Below, in pieces: positions 17,886 through 26,407 of a stretch of DNA of 64,000 nt. The notes below the pieces were generated by a model. That model had not been told where the DNA came from and did not search any database. It was given only the letters and a program-made list of their open reading frames with translations. The stretch is from the NCBI RefSeq assembly GCF_001984155.1, contig NZ_MTQO01000048.1, positions 186,001-250,000 of the forward strand, in the 5' to 3' direction. A program made the position numbers and the translations under genes. This DNA is from Actinosynnema sp. ALI-1.44 (GTDB lineage: Bacteria > Actinomycetota > Actinomycetes > Mycobacteriales > Pseudonocardiaceae). The first letter of the stretch is position 1, and every line of letters starts with the position of its first letter.

Positions 17886-18098
17886 TTATTTGTTGATCTC
17901 CGTGACCGGGTGCTCGTAGCCCAGGTCCTCGACCGGCAGCGGGAAGGTGACGTCGCCGAACGGCGACAGCGCGCCCTGCCTGTCGGCAGCGAGTTCACTG
18001 ACCGGATGCGCGGCGTTCGCCGGCTTCTCGGGCCAGGTTGGTTCGATCCGGTCCGGGTTGCCCTTGGCCACCGACTCCTCCTCGAAGTACAGCCGCAT
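17886..18098 (-). CDS. Small acidic conserved-type hypothetical protein
   Basis: A 70-residue acidic, Pro-rich soluble protein (MRLYFEEESVAKGNPDR ... YEHPVTEINK) starting at ATG 18098. The longer in-frame extension to 18653 overlaps the helicase-associated gene and has shadow-like Ser/Arg composition, so it is discarded. No domain is recognised. It lies 27 bases upstream of the malic enzyme start in the same direction and may belong to that operon. Confidence 0.6.
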   Translation of the reverse strand: MRLYFEEESVAKGNPDRIEPTWPEKPANAAHPVSELAADRQGALSPFGDVTFPLPVEDLGYEHPVTEINK

Positions 18099-18171
18099 CT
18101 CGATGCGGAAATCCGCCCGTACGGTACCCGACCTCGCACGTGCCGGAGCACGCGCGTATACCGTGGTCAGG

Positions 18172-20436
18172 GTGTCAGTCTCCACGTTAACCGAGTGGCT
18201 GCGCGAGCGGGACGACGCCGCGTTGGCCCGGCTGCTCGGTGCGCGCCCGGACCTGGCAACGCCGATACCTGCGGATACGTCCGTTCTGGCGACTCGCGCG
18301 GGCAGTCGCGCGTCCGTCGCGCGTGCGGCGGAGTCGCTGGACACGTTCACTCTGGCGGTCCTCGACGCGCTCCTGCTGTGCGACGCGGACACCCGCACGG
18401 TCGCACTGGCCGATGTGGCCACGATGCTTGGCACGAAGGTGCCGCGCAAACGCGTGCGGGAAGCCGTGGACACGTTGGTCGACCTGGCGTTGGCGTGGGG
18501 TCCGGACAACGCGTTGAGCGTGGTCCCGTCGGCACGGGAGGCGGCCGGGATGTTCCCCGGCGGACTCGGGCGCCGGTCGGCCGGACTCGACGGCAACGAC
18601 CTGGCCCCGGTCCTCGCGGAACTGTCCGAACCGGAGCGCAGGCTGCTCGCCACGCTCGCCGAGGGGCAGCCGACCGGCCGCAGCCGGGACGCGAACTCGC
18701 TCGTACCGCTGGAGCAGGCGCAGACCCCGGTGCAGAAGCTGCTGGCGCGCGGTCTGCTGCTGCGGCTGGACGCCGAGACGGTCGAACTGCCGAGGCAGGT
18801 CGGGCTGGCGCTGCGCGGCGCGAACCCGATGGGTCAGGTCAAGGTCAACCCGCCGCCCGTGCAGACCACCGCACACACGCTTTCCACTGTGGACTCCACA
18901 GCGGCCGGTGAGGCGATGGAGCTGATCCGGCACACCGAGGAGCTGATCACGCTGTGGTCGGCGGATCCGCCGCCGGTGCTGCGCGCGGGCGGGCTCGGCG
19001 TGCGCGACATCCGCAAACTGGCCCGTGAGCTGCGGGCGGACGAGGTGCGCTGCACGTTGATCGCCGAACTCGCGTTCGGTGCGGGCCTGGTGGTCGCGAC
19101 GGACACGACGTCCCCGCAGTGGGCGCCGACCACGCAGGCGGACATCTGGCTGGCGGCCACCCCGCCGCACAGGTGGGCCACGCTGGCATCGGTCTGGCTC
19201 GACCTGCCCCGGTTGCCGGGCCTGGCGGGTAGCAAGGACCTGCGGGACAAGGTGATCGCTCCCCTGTCGGAGGAACTGCGCCGCCCGCTGGCGCCGACCG
19301 CCCGGCGACGGGTGCTGGACGCGCTCGCCGAGTTCGAGCCGGGCACCGGAGTCGACTCGGTCGAGGAACTGGCCGGGCTGCTGGCCTGGCGTGCGCCGCG
19401 CAGGGGTGGGCGACTGCGGGACGAGCTGGTGTTCTGGACGGTCCGTGAGGCGCAAGCGCTCGGCCTGGTGGCTTTCGGCACGCTGACGACGTCCGCGCGG
19501 GCCTTGCTGGAGGACGGTCCCGCGGTCGCGGCGAAGCGGATGGCCGAGGCGATGCCGACGCCCGTCGACCACGTGCTGGTGCAGGCGGACCTGACGGTGG
19601 TCGCGCCCGGCCCGTTGGAGCAGAGCCTCGGCCACGAGATCAACCTGGTCGCCGACGTCGAATCCGCTGGTGGCGCAACGGTCTACCGGGTCAGCGAGAC
19701 GTCGGTCAGGCGGGCGCTCGACGCCGGGCGCACGTCGACGGACCTGCACGAGCTGTTCCGGAAGCGGTCACGCACGCCGGTCCCGCAGGCGCTGACGTAC
19801 ATGATCGACGACGTGGCACGGCGACACGGCCAGCTACGCGGCGGGGCGGCGATGTCCTTCCTGCGTTGCGACGACGAAGCGTTGCTCACGGAAGTCGCGG
19901 CGAGCTCGGTGGGCACTCGGTTGGAGCTGCGCAAGATCGCGCCGGGTGTGCTCGTCAGCCCGGTGCCGTTGGCGGATGTGCTGGAAGAGTTGCGAGCAGC
20001 GGGTTTCGCGCCGTCGGCGGAGGACGCCGAAGGCCGGTTGATGGACATGCGGTCGAGCGGACTGCGTGTGCCGCTGCGGCAACGGCCCAAGACCAGCGGA
20101 CTGCCCAGGCCGGCCAGCCCGGAGCAGCTCGCCGATCTGGTCAGCTCGATGCGCGCGGGCGACAAGGCGGCGGGGACCCGTCGCGGACGGACGGTCGCGC
20201 TGGCCGGTGGCCGCGGCGCGGATACGTCCGAAACCCTTGCCCTGCTTCAGGAAGCCGTGACGAACGGGCGGAACGTGTACATCGGCTACGTCGACGCGCA
20301 CGGGACCGCGAGCCAGCGCGTGATCGAACCGGTCCGGGTCGGCGCGGGTGTCCTCGAAGGACTGGACTCGACACGCTCGGAGACGCACCGCTTCGCCCTG
20401 CACCGGATCACCTCGGTGTCGCTGGTGGAGGACTAA
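18172..20436 (+). CDS. Helicase-associated protein with C-terminal WYL-like domain
   Basis: A 754-residue protein of the XPB/Ssl2 helicase-associated (helicase C-3) family, the class of M. tuberculosis Rv0862c. It begins with a winged-helix-like part (STLTEWLRERDDAALARLL). The central part carries repeated helical segments with the conserved TPVDHVLVQADLTVVAPG stretch (~residues 462-480). The C-terminal ~70 residues, with ALLQEAVTNGRNVYIGYVDA, resemble a WYL ligand-binding domain. There is no Walker motif, so it is not itself an ATPase. A role in DNA repair with XPB is suspected from mycobacterial synteny, but here xpb lies 17 kb away. The start may be GTG 18172 or GTG 18163. Confidence 0.85.
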   Translation: MSVSTLTEWLRERDDAALARLLGARPDLATPIPADTSVLATRAGSRASVARAAESLDTFTLAVLDALLLCDADTRTVALADVATMLGTKVPRKRVREAVDTLVDLALAWGPDNALSVVPSAREAAGMFPGGLGRRSAGLDGNDLAPVLAELSEPERRLLATLAEGQPTGRSRDANSLVPLEQAQTPVQKLLARGLLLRLDAETVELPRQVGLALRGANPMGQVKVNPPPVQTTAHTLSTVDSTAAGEAMELIRHTEELITLWSADPPPVLRAGGLGVRDIRKLARELRADEVRCTLIAELAFGAGLVVATDTTSPQWAPTTQADIWLAATPPHRWATLASVWLDLPRLPGLAGSKDLRDKVIAPLSEELRRPLAPTARRRVLDALAEFEPGTGVDSVEELAGLLAWRAPRRGGRLRDELVFWTVREAQALGLVAFGTLTTSARALLEDGPAVAAKRMAEAMPTPVDHVLVQADLTVVAPGPLEQSLGHEINLVADVESAGGATVYRVSETSVRRALDAGRTSTDLHELFRKRSRTPVPQALTYMIDDVARRHGQLRGGAAMSFLRCDDEALLTEVAASSVGTRLELRKIAPGVLVSPVPLADVLEELRAAGFAPSAEDAEGRLMDMRSSGLRVPLRQRPKTSGLPRPASPEQLADLVSSMRAGDKAAGTRRGRTVALAGGRGADTSETLALLQEAVTNGRNVYIGYVDAHGTASQRVIEPVRVGAGVLEGLDSTRSETHRFALHRITSVSLVED

Positions 20437-21323
20437 GAAGCCAAGGCGGCGTGGACGGCTTGGCGGCCCATCATCACGGCCTTGCGCAACAAGGCGGTGT
20501 CACGTTCCAACGCGGACACGTTGGGAGCGTCGGTGGGCGGGCGGATCGACATGACCGTGGGCAGTTCGGTCAGCAGTTGCTCGTCGGCCATGTCGCGCGG
20601 GTATTGCTGGACCCACACACTGCGCAGGCCGGGTAAAGCCCGTGGTACGACCATGCTGTGCATCCGGCGGGGTTTGGCGGGACGTTCGGTCGCGCGTCTG
20701 GTGCGCAGCATCAGCACGTGCGTCGCGCCGTTGGCCAGCGCGGTCCGGAACGGCAACGGCTCGGCCACGCCACCGTCGACAAACCGCCGCCCGGCAAGGA
20801 AAACGGGCTTTCCCGCGAGAACGGGCATACAGGTCGTCGCGCGCAACGCCGTTTTCAGGTCTTCGACTTTCCGGATGTACGGCCGCAGGTCCACCGGTTC
20901 GCCGGTCTCCGCGTCGGTGGCCATCGGGTGGTAGGAGACGGGATTGGCCAGGATGGCCGGGAAGTCCATCGGCGTGAGTTCCTGGTACACGGTGTCGACG
21001 AGGTACTGCGTGTCGACAACGGGCTTGCCGCGCAGAAAACGCCACGGGTTGATGACCTCGCGCATGATCTCCGGGTCCCACCAGCCACGCATTCCCGTCA
21101 ACGCACGCCCGGACAACAGCCACGCGCCGTTGAGCGCACCTGCCGACGACCCGTAGACGGCGTCGAAACACCTGGTCAGCCCGAGTTCTTCGAGCGCCAT
21201 GACCATGCCGCTCGAATACGTGCCCCTGCTGCTGCCGCCTTCGATCGCCAGTGCGATCCGGTGGCCGTCGGTGCGGAAACCGGGACGGCTGCCTTCGGCA
21301 TGGCGACGTGAGACAAGACGCAT
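20433..21323 (-). CDS. Patatin-like phospholipase
   Basis: Acyl hydrolase of the patatin family, 296 residues from ATG 21323. The oxyanion loop is IEGGSSRGTYSSG and the nucleophile elbow is GSSAG with the catalytic Ser. The second dyad residue lies in DGG (RRFVDGGVAEPLPF). No signal peptide is seen, so it is probably cytosolic or membrane-associated; its substrate is likely a phospholipid or lipid ester. A GTG at 21335 is an alternative start. Its 3' end overlaps the upstream gene's stop by 4 bases. A decayed patatin remnant lies just past its 5' end on the other strand. Confidence 0.88.
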   Translation of the reverse strand: MRLVSRRHAEGSRPGFRTDGHRIALAIEGGSSRGTYSSGMVMALEELGLTRCFDAVYGSSAGALNGAWLLSGRALTGMRGWWDPEIMREVINPWRFLRGKPVVDTQYLVDTVYQELTPMDFPAILANPVSYHPMATDAETGEPVDLRPYIRKVEDLKTALRATTCMPVLAGKPVFLAGRRFVDGGVAEPLPFRTALANGATHVLMLRTRRATERPAKPRRMHSMVVPRALPGLRSVWVQQYPRDMADEQLLTELPTVMSIRPPTDAPNVSALERDTALLRKAVMMGRQAVHAALAS

Positions 21324-21366
21324 AACAGGGTGCACCGATCAAGTTTGGCATGGAGAGCATGTGGGC

Positions 21367-21666
21367 ATGCGCGCACTTGCCCTCGGCGGCTGTTCGGTGC
21401 CGGGCGTCTTCCCGCCGGTGACGATCGACGGCAGGCGCTACATGGACGGCGGCAGCGCGCGGTCGACCAACTCGGACCTGGTCGCCGACCACGACGAGGT
21501 CCTGGTGATCTCGCCGATGACCGGTGCCAACCCGGTGGCGAACGCGCGGGTGATCATGCCGGACCGGGAATCACTCGTCGCGATGATGCCCAACGTGCTC
21601 GACTCTGCCAGCCGTGTCCCCAGCGCGGAGGCGAGCTACCGGCAGGGCCGGGGCCTCAGGCTTTGA
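21367..21666 (+). pseudogene. Remnant of a second patatin-like phospholipase
   Basis: The 99 residues from ATG 21367 match only the second half of a patatin: CSVPGVFPPVTIDGRRYMDGG (dyad Asp in DGG), then ADHDEVLVISPMTG. The frame further upstream (21199-21366) lacks the oxyanion loop and the GxSxG serine. The catalytic N-terminal half is therefore missing, and the fragment should be non-functional. It may come from deletion of a tandem or inverted paralogue, since the intact patatin gene is head-to-head with it. It could still be expressed as a short ORF, but no ribosome site is evident. Confidence 0.75.
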
Positions 21667-21738
21667 CGACGACCGGCGCAAGGTTCAGCCACGGGTTGAC
21701 CCTGCGGTTTCGGTCCGAAGTAGATAGTTTCGGTCACT

Positions 21739-23109
21739 GTGGCCAAGAAACTTCTCGTACTGGCGTTCGCGCTGGTCATCGCCAGTGCATTCCTGGTCGA
21801 CCTCGGTCGGCGGGACATCGATGCGGCGGGCGACGGCGGGACGCTGATCCGCGACGCGTCCATGGTGATCACCATGGACGCGAAACTGGGCACGCTGGAG
21901 AACACCGATGTGCTCATCGACGGCGACACGATCGCGGCAGTCGGCCGGGGGCTGCGGGCGAGCGGCGCCCAGGTCGTCGACGGGCGAGACAAGATCATCA
22001 TGCCCGGGTTCGTCGACCTGCACACGCACCTGTGGCAGTCGCTGATCCGCGGCTGCGCGACGGACAAGGAGCTCAACGGCTGGCTCGACGAATGCGTGCT
22101 ACCGCTGCAGCGCTCGCCGATGAACAGTGCGGACGCCTATGCGGGTGGCCGGTTGTCGGCGCTGGATTCGTTGTCCACAGGTGTCACGACCGTGAACGAC
22201 TGGCCGCACGCGTTCAACGCGGACTTCAACCGCGGCGATCTGCGGGCGCTGGTGGACTCCAAGCAGCGCTTCGTGTTCACGTACATGGGCGGCAAGGATC
22301 CCGCGATCAGCCAGGAGATCCGCCGGGTGAAGAAGGACGTGATCGACCCGAATCCGCTGGCGCGTCTGATGATCGGCACACACCCGGCCACCGGGAACTA
22401 CGAGAACACCCTCGCGTCGGAGAAACTGGCCGAGGAACTGGGCGTGTCGTTGAACGTGCACCTGCACGAGTCCAAGACGGACCCGGCGACCGGCCAGATG
22501 GACGCGCTGCGCAGGGCAGGCGCGCTGCGGCCGGGACTGCTGACCGGCCACACCATCCACATGACCGACGCCGAACTGGACGAGCTGGCGGCGCACGACG
22601 TCCGCGTGGCGCACAACCCGTTGTCGAACATGCGCCTGGCGTCCGGCGTGGCGCGCGTGCCGGACATGAAGACCCGCAACATGAAGGTCGGCCTCGGATT
22701 GGACGGCGGCACGAACGACACGTCGGACATGTTCAACAACATGCGTGCCGCGGTCGGCCTGCAGCGCGCGTTGTCCAAGGATCCCGACCGCTACCCCACG
22801 CCGACGGACGTGCTGCGGATGGCAACGCTCGGCGGCGCCGAGGTGCTGGGGTTGGACAAGGAGATCGGCTCGCTGACGCCGGGTAAGAAGGCGGACCTGC
22901 TGGTGATCGACACGCAGGCGTTGAACTTCGCGCCGAAGGTGGACTGGCCCGCGCAGGTTGTATTCAACACTCAGCCCGCGAACGTGCAGTGGGTGTTCGT
23001 GAACGGTGTGGCGTTGAAGAAAGACGGCAAGATCGTCGGCGACACCGGTCGCGCGATCGCGGACGCGCAGGCGGCGGCCGACCGGGTGAAGACGTACCTG
23101 GGCCGCTGA
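21739..23109 (+). CDS. Exported or membrane-anchored amidohydrolase
   Basis: Metal-dependent hydrolase of the amidohydrolase superfamily, 456 residues. Residues 1-29 are a hydrophobic N-terminal segment (AKKLLVLAFALVIASAFLV) that is a signal peptide or anchor. The metal site is visible: H95-T-H97 (DLHTH), H241/H243 (HLHES), H271 (GHTIH) and D322 (LGLDGGTNDTSD). The pattern is closest to the chlorohydrolase/cytosine deaminase branch (guanine deaminase, TrzN/AtzA-like), but export is unusual for these. Substrate unknown. The start is GTG 21739 with a weak ribosome site. A terminator hairpin follows. Confidence 0.87.
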   Translation: MAKKLLVLAFALVIASAFLVDLGRRDIDAAGDGGTLIRDASMVITMDAKLGTLENTDVLIDGDTIAAVGRGLRASGAQVVDGRDKIIMPGFVDLHTHLWQSLIRGCATDKELNGWLDECVLPLQRSPMNSADAYAGGRLSALDSLSTGVTTVNDWPHAFNADFNRGDLRALVDSKQRFVFTYMGGKDPAISQEIRRVKKDVIDPNPLARLMIGTHPATGNYENTLASEKLAEELGVSLNVHLHESKTDPATGQMDALRRAGALRPGLLTGHTIHMTDAELDELAAHDVRVAHNPLSNMRLASGVARVPDMKTRNMKVGLGLDGGTNDTSDMFNNMRAAVGLQRALSKDPDRYPTPTDVLRMATLGGAEVLGLDKEIGSLTPGKKADLLVIDTQALNFAPKVDWPAQVVFNTQPANVQWVFVNGVALKKDGKIVGDTGRAIADAQAAADRVKTYLGR

Positions 23110-23123
23110 GAGAAGCAGGTGAT

Positions 23124-23152
23124 GGACCGGCTGGCCGGAAACCAGCCGGTCC
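23124..23152. terminator. Bidirectional terminator hairpin
   Basis: GGACCGGCTGG (23124-23134) pairs perfectly with CCAGCCGGTCC (23142-23152) around a 7-base loop. It lies between the convergent amidohydrolase and DUF397 genes. Confidence 0.7.
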
Positions 23153-23158
23153 GGCCTG

Positions 23159-23335
23159 TCATTTGAGGGTGCGGGTGAAGGCGGCGAAGGCGGATGCCGG
23201 GACATGAAGGTGCCCGGTGTCCGGGGACTTGGAGTCCCTGATGCCAACGGGAGCATCGTGGGGGCGGGCGACCTCAACACACTCGTTGCTGCCACCAGCC
23301 CCATCGCTGAAGCTCGACTTGCGCCACTGATTCAT
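23159..23335 (-). CDS. DUF397-domain protein
   Basis: A 58-residue protein read from ATG 23335 to TGA 23159: MNQWRKSSFSDG, then NECVEVA, then GIRDSKSPD. These are the hallmark features of DUF397, a small family almost confined to actinomycetes. Such proteins are typically encoded beside a DUF5753 helix-turn-helix regulator, as here (36 bases downstream of it, same strand). In Streptomyces the WhiJ-type and AbaA-type loci of this kind influence development and antibiotic production, and the small protein is thought to modulate the regulator. The exact mechanism is not visible. Confidence 0.92.
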   Translation of the reverse strand: MNQWRKSSFSDGAGGSNECVEVARPHDAPVGIRDSKSPDTGHLHVPASAFAAFTRTLK

Positions 23336-23371
23336 CGCTATGTCACGACCTTCGGTGGTTAGCTGTCGGTA

Positions 23372-24238
23372 TCAGGTCCCGAAGTGCGCCGCCGCGTCGA
23401 GAATCAGCTTCTTGGACGCCTGAAGGTTCAACGCGGCGACCGAACGACGGTCCCAACCCACGATATAGGCCTCAGTGGCGTTGGGTCGATCGCGATAGAA
23501 GGTCTCATTGTGCGTGTGGATTTGAACCATGTCACCGGCTGGGCCGTTTGCGAGTCTGAGTAGGTAGAAGGTCGTATCCATGCCCGGGCAAGCACCTGCC
23601 GACATGGGCTGAACCTGCACCTCGACACCGGGCAGATCACAGACCTTCGCGAGGTGGCTCAACTGGTTGCTCATCACCGCGGGGCCACCGACCGGGATCC
23701 GCAGGGCACATTCATGAATGACTGCCCTTATCTTTGGCGGCTCCTCCTTGAGCAGGACTTGCTGCCGCTCCTGTCGAAGATCGACCAGTTCGTTGATTCG
23801 TGGCGGCGCAAGAAGATCGCCGTTGTTCAGCCACAGCGACCGCATGTAGTCCTCGGTCTGGAAGTACAGCGGAATCACACTGATTGTCGCCACGCGGATC
23901 TCGATCGCGTCGTCGCGCTCCAACTCCAGGAATGCACGCGCCTTCACTGGCAGGAACAGGGGAAACTCGCCGCGCTTCCGGCTCGCTCGAACCTCCCGCG
24001 CCAGATCGATCAGGGCTTCGACCTCTGCCTCACCCACCCCATATGCCTTCGTGAGCACCTCGATCTCGGCGCGCTTGAACCTGGTGAACCCGCCTTCCTT
24101 CCGAGTCAGCGTCGGCCCGGTCACTTCGATGAGTTCAGCCGCTTCTTCCCGATCCAGTCCCGCTTCCCTGCGGTAACTGCGCATCGCCGCACCCAGCTGT
24201 CTGCGCTGTCCGATGGGGCTGTCGTCACGACCGTCCAT
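23372..24238 (-). CDS. XRE-type helix-turn-helix regulator with DUF5753 (WhiJ-like)
   Basis: A 288-residue regulator. The N-terminal HTH (about 10-75) includes QLGAAMRSYRREAGLDREEAAELIEVTGPTL-like helices and the RKEGGFTRF segment. The C-terminal ~180 residues form the DUF5753 domain, with PLYFQTEDYMRSL and a late FYLLRLANGP...VYIH-type pattern. It is paired with DUF397 downstream and a divergent small protein upstream, a three-gene layout typical of WhiJ-like loci. It probably responds to a ligand or partner protein in developmental control (from family knowledge). The start is ATG 24238. Confidence 0.9.
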   Translation of the reverse strand: MDGRDDSPIGQRRQLGAAMRSYRREAGLDREEAAELIEVTGPTLTRKEGGFTRFKRAEIEVLTKAYGVGEAEVEALIDLAREVRASRKRGEFPLFLPVKARAFLELERDDAIEIRVATISVIPLYFQTEDYMRSLWLNNGDLLAPPRINELVDLRQERQQVLLKEEPPKIRAVIHECALRIPVGGPAVMSNQLSHLAKVCDLPGVEVQVQPMSAGACPGMDTTFYLLRLANGPAGDMVQIHTHNETFYRDRPNATEAYIVGWDRRSVAALNLQASKKLILDAAAHFGT

Positions 24239-24331
24239 GCCGCCACGCTACGCTAGCCAGCGATCATCAGCGCTCAAGTTCATTCGTTTGTGCGTACGTC
24301 ATCCATGCACGTACATGCCATACTCCGAACG

Positions 24332-24556
24332 ATGACCGATCATGTCCGGGTCGACGTTGCGATGATCGTCGACTGCGGCATCCGCGCCACGTACACCGTC
24401 GACGAACTCAACGACGAAGCCACCATCACTCTCGTTGGCACGAAAGGTTTCGAGTCCTACATCCAGCTCGACACCACTGCGCTGCAACGAATCCACGACA
24501 TCACCGGTGCCGCCCTCACCGACCTGCGGGCACACCAAAACGGCCGCCGCCCCTGA
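24332..24556 (+). CDS. Small hypothetical protein divergent from the DUF5753 regulator
   Basis: A 74-residue acidic protein (MTDHVRVDVAMIVDCGIRATYTVDELNDEATITL...) from ATG 24332; the ATG at 24290 would add 14 residues of low plausibility. It is probably an alpha/beta fold of alternating strands and one helix. No domain is recognised. It is divergent from the DUF5753 gene and may be part of the same functional unit. It converges on cvnD with a 29-base gap. Confidence 0.6.
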   Translation: MTDHVRVDVAMIVDCGIRATYTVDELNDEATITLVGTKGFESYIQLDTTALQRIHDITGAALTDLRAHQNGRRP

Positions 24557-24585
24557 GGGCGACAGCCGCTGGACAAGAGAGCAGA

Positions 24586-25194
24586 TCAGACCGCGCGGGC
24601 CGACATCCGCTGGTGCATCGCGTGCTCGACCAACGTGATCAGGCTTTCCTTGGTCGACTCCCGATCACGCGCGTCACACGTCACCACCGGCACGGACGGC
24701 TCGATGGTCAGCGCGTCGCGCACGTCTTCGACGCGGTGGTGCAGCACGCGTTCGAAGCAGTTGATCGCCACGATGTACGGCAGCTGCCGGTCCTCGAAGA
24801 AGTCGATCGCCGCGAACGCGTCGGCCAGCCGTCGGGTGTCCACGAGCACGATCGCGCCGATCGCGCCCCTGACCAGGTCGTCCCACATGAACCAGAACCG
24901 GTGCTGGCCGGGGGTGCCGAACAGGTACAGGATCAGATCCGAGTCGAGCGAGACACGGCCGAAGTCCATCGCCACCGTGGTGGTGGTCTTGTTCGGCGTC
25001 GCCGACAGGTCGTCGACGTCCTGGCTCGCCTCGGTCATCACCGCCTCGGTGGTCAGCGGCACGATCTCGGAGACCGCTCCGACGAACGTGGTCTTACCGA
25101 CGCCGAAACCACCGGCGACGACGATCTTCGCGGACGTCGTCGCCTGACGCGCCACGGCCCGCGGGTTGTGAGGACTAGAGCCTGCGGAGCCCAC
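24586..25194 (-). CDS. cvnD: Conservon GTPase CvnD
   Basis: Ras/MglA-like small GTP-binding protein, the last member of a cvnABCD conservon; 202 residues from GTG 25194. The P-loop is GGFGVGKTT with Lys34. The switch-II region reads LFGTPGQHRFWF (a G3 motif with G in place of D, as usual in CvnD), and the specificity loop lies in VAINCFE. It is thought to work with a roadblock protein and a sensor kinase at the membrane as a bacterial analogue of G-protein signalling. The start overlaps cvnC by 20 bases, indicating translational coupling. Confidence 0.93.
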   Translation of the reverse strand: MGSAGSSPHNPRAVARQATTSAKIVVAGGFGVGKTTFVGAVSEIVPLTTEAVMTEASQDVDDLSATPNKTTTTVAMDFGRVSLDSDLILYLFGTPGQHRFWFMWDDLVRGAIGAIVLVDTRRLADAFAAIDFFEDRQLPYIVAINCFERVLHHRVEDVRDALTIEPSVPVVTCDARDRESTKESLITLVEHAMHQRMSARAV

Positions 25195-25957
25195 TGAGCA
25201 CCCTTTCCATGAACTCGATCGACGGCCGGTCACCGACAACCATGCCGCTCTGGTGAATCAGCACGAGCCCCATGCCCGCCATGTCACCAATCAGCACCCG
25301 GGCCACGCCGAGTGGCAGACGCAAGTGGGCGGCCACCTCGGCGACCGAGCGCGTGTCCAGGCACAGTCCACAGATCGACCTGTGCTCGGGCAGCACCGCG
25401 GCCTCGGGCAGCCGTCCTCGGTCACTGGTGGACACCAGCGCCTCGATGGCCAGGTCGTAGTCGGACCGCGTGCGTCCACCTGTCTTGGTGTACGGCCGGA
25501 CCAGCGAACCGGTCTCCGCGATGGGTTCGGCCCTGACTGGCTCCTCCCACTCCGTAGCGGCTGAGACCGCGGGGAGCTGGTCGGAGTTCCAGTCGTTCTG
25601 CCTGGGCACCCCCGGGTCGCCGTACAGGCTAGCGCCTGGCCCACCGAACAACCTCGCCCGGTAGCCGTCCAGGTCGATCCTGTTCGGTGGATCCCCAAGT
25701 CCGTGCTCGGGCAGGTCCTCCCAACCTCGCTCCGGCATTTCCTCTTGCCTCCGCTCCGGCCGGCTCGGCAGCCGATGGTCCTGCTCGTCCAACGCCTCAT
25801 CGGGCTCGTGATAAACGGCCACGTCGGGCGCGGCGTCATCATCGTCGTCGGGGCCTCCCGCGTCGGGCTCGTCGAATCGGAACCCGGCTGATGCCCAGTC
25901 CTGATACGAAAAGTCCGCGCCGAACCGACCGCCTGAGGCTCGGTGACCTCTAGCCAT
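25175..25957 (-). CDS. cvnC: Conservon protein CvnC (DUF742)
   Basis: A 260-residue protein. The conserved DUF742 part is C-terminal (~145-258): LVRPYTKTGGRTR, then RSICGLCLDTRSVAEVAAHLRLPLGVARVLIGDMA, a winged-helix-like fold. The N-terminal ~140 residues are long, acidic and Pro/Asp-rich (DDDDD near residue 37), probably disordered; many CvnC proteins are only ~120 residues, so this extension is a local feature. It acts with CvnB and CvnD. Start ATG 25957; the 3' end overlaps cvnD. Confidence 0.92.
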   Translation of the reverse strand: MARGHRASGGRFGADFSYQDWASAGFRFDEPDAGGPDDDDDAAPDVAVYHEPDEALDEQDHRLPSRPERRQEEMPERGWEDLPEHGLGDPPNRIDLDGYRARLFGGPGASLYGDPGVPRQNDWNSDQLPAVSAATEWEEPVRAEPIAETGSLVRPYTKTGGRTRSDYDLAIEALVSTSDRGRLPEAAVLPEHRSICGLCLDTRSVAEVAAHLRLPLGVARVLIGDMAGMGLVLIHQSGMVVGDRPSIEFMERVLSGLRRL

Positions 25958-25981
25958 CTGCGCTCACCCCGCCAACCCGGC

Positions 25982-26407
25982 TTATCTTCGCTGCGCGCCT
26001 TGCAGCTGCGCCCGTAGTTCGGGCGTCATCTGCTGGCCGACCCGCTCGACCAGAAGCGTCATCTCGTAGGCGACCAAGCCTATGTCGCAGTTGGGTGCGG
26101 CGAGCACGGCGAGACAAGAACCGTCCGAGATCGACATGAGGAAGAGATATCCCCTGTCCATCTCGACGACGGTCTGGTTGACCCCGCCGGCCTCGAAGCA
26201 CCTCGCGGCACCCGCAGTGAGGCTCACCAGTCCGGACGCCACAGCGGACAGCTGCTCGGCGCGGTCCCGGGGCAGGCCCTGGGACCCGGCCAACAGCAGG
26301 CCGTCCGCCGAAACCACCACCGCGTGCGCGACTCCGGGCACCTGCCGAACGAAATCGGTGATCAGCCAGCCGAAACTGCCTGGCTGGTTAGTCGTCGCGG
26401 TCGTCAC
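25982..26407 (-). CDS. cvnB: Conservon roadblock/LC7 protein CvnB
   Basis: A 141-residue roadblock/LC7 fold protein: [25 protein letters not shown], then [12 protein letters not shown], then [17 protein letters not shown]. These are the usual strand-helix features of the family that regulates small GTPases such as MglA/CvnD. It probably bridges CvnA and CvnD. GTG 26407 overlaps the cvnA stop by 4 bases, so translation is coupled. Confidence 0.93.
   Translation of the reverse strand: MTTATTNQPGSFGWLITDFVRQVPGVAHAVVVSADGLLLAGSQGLPRDRAEQLSAVASGLVSLTAGAARCFEAGGVNQTVVEMDRGYLFLMSISDGSCLAVLAAPNCDIGLVAYEMTLLVERVGQQMTPELRAQLQGAQRR

Noticed and set aside
17947-18171. In-frame N-terminal extension of the helicase-associated gene
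   Set aside because: It overlaps the small minus-strand gene and contains no family-like sequence; GTG 18172 or 18163 gives the expected N-terminus.
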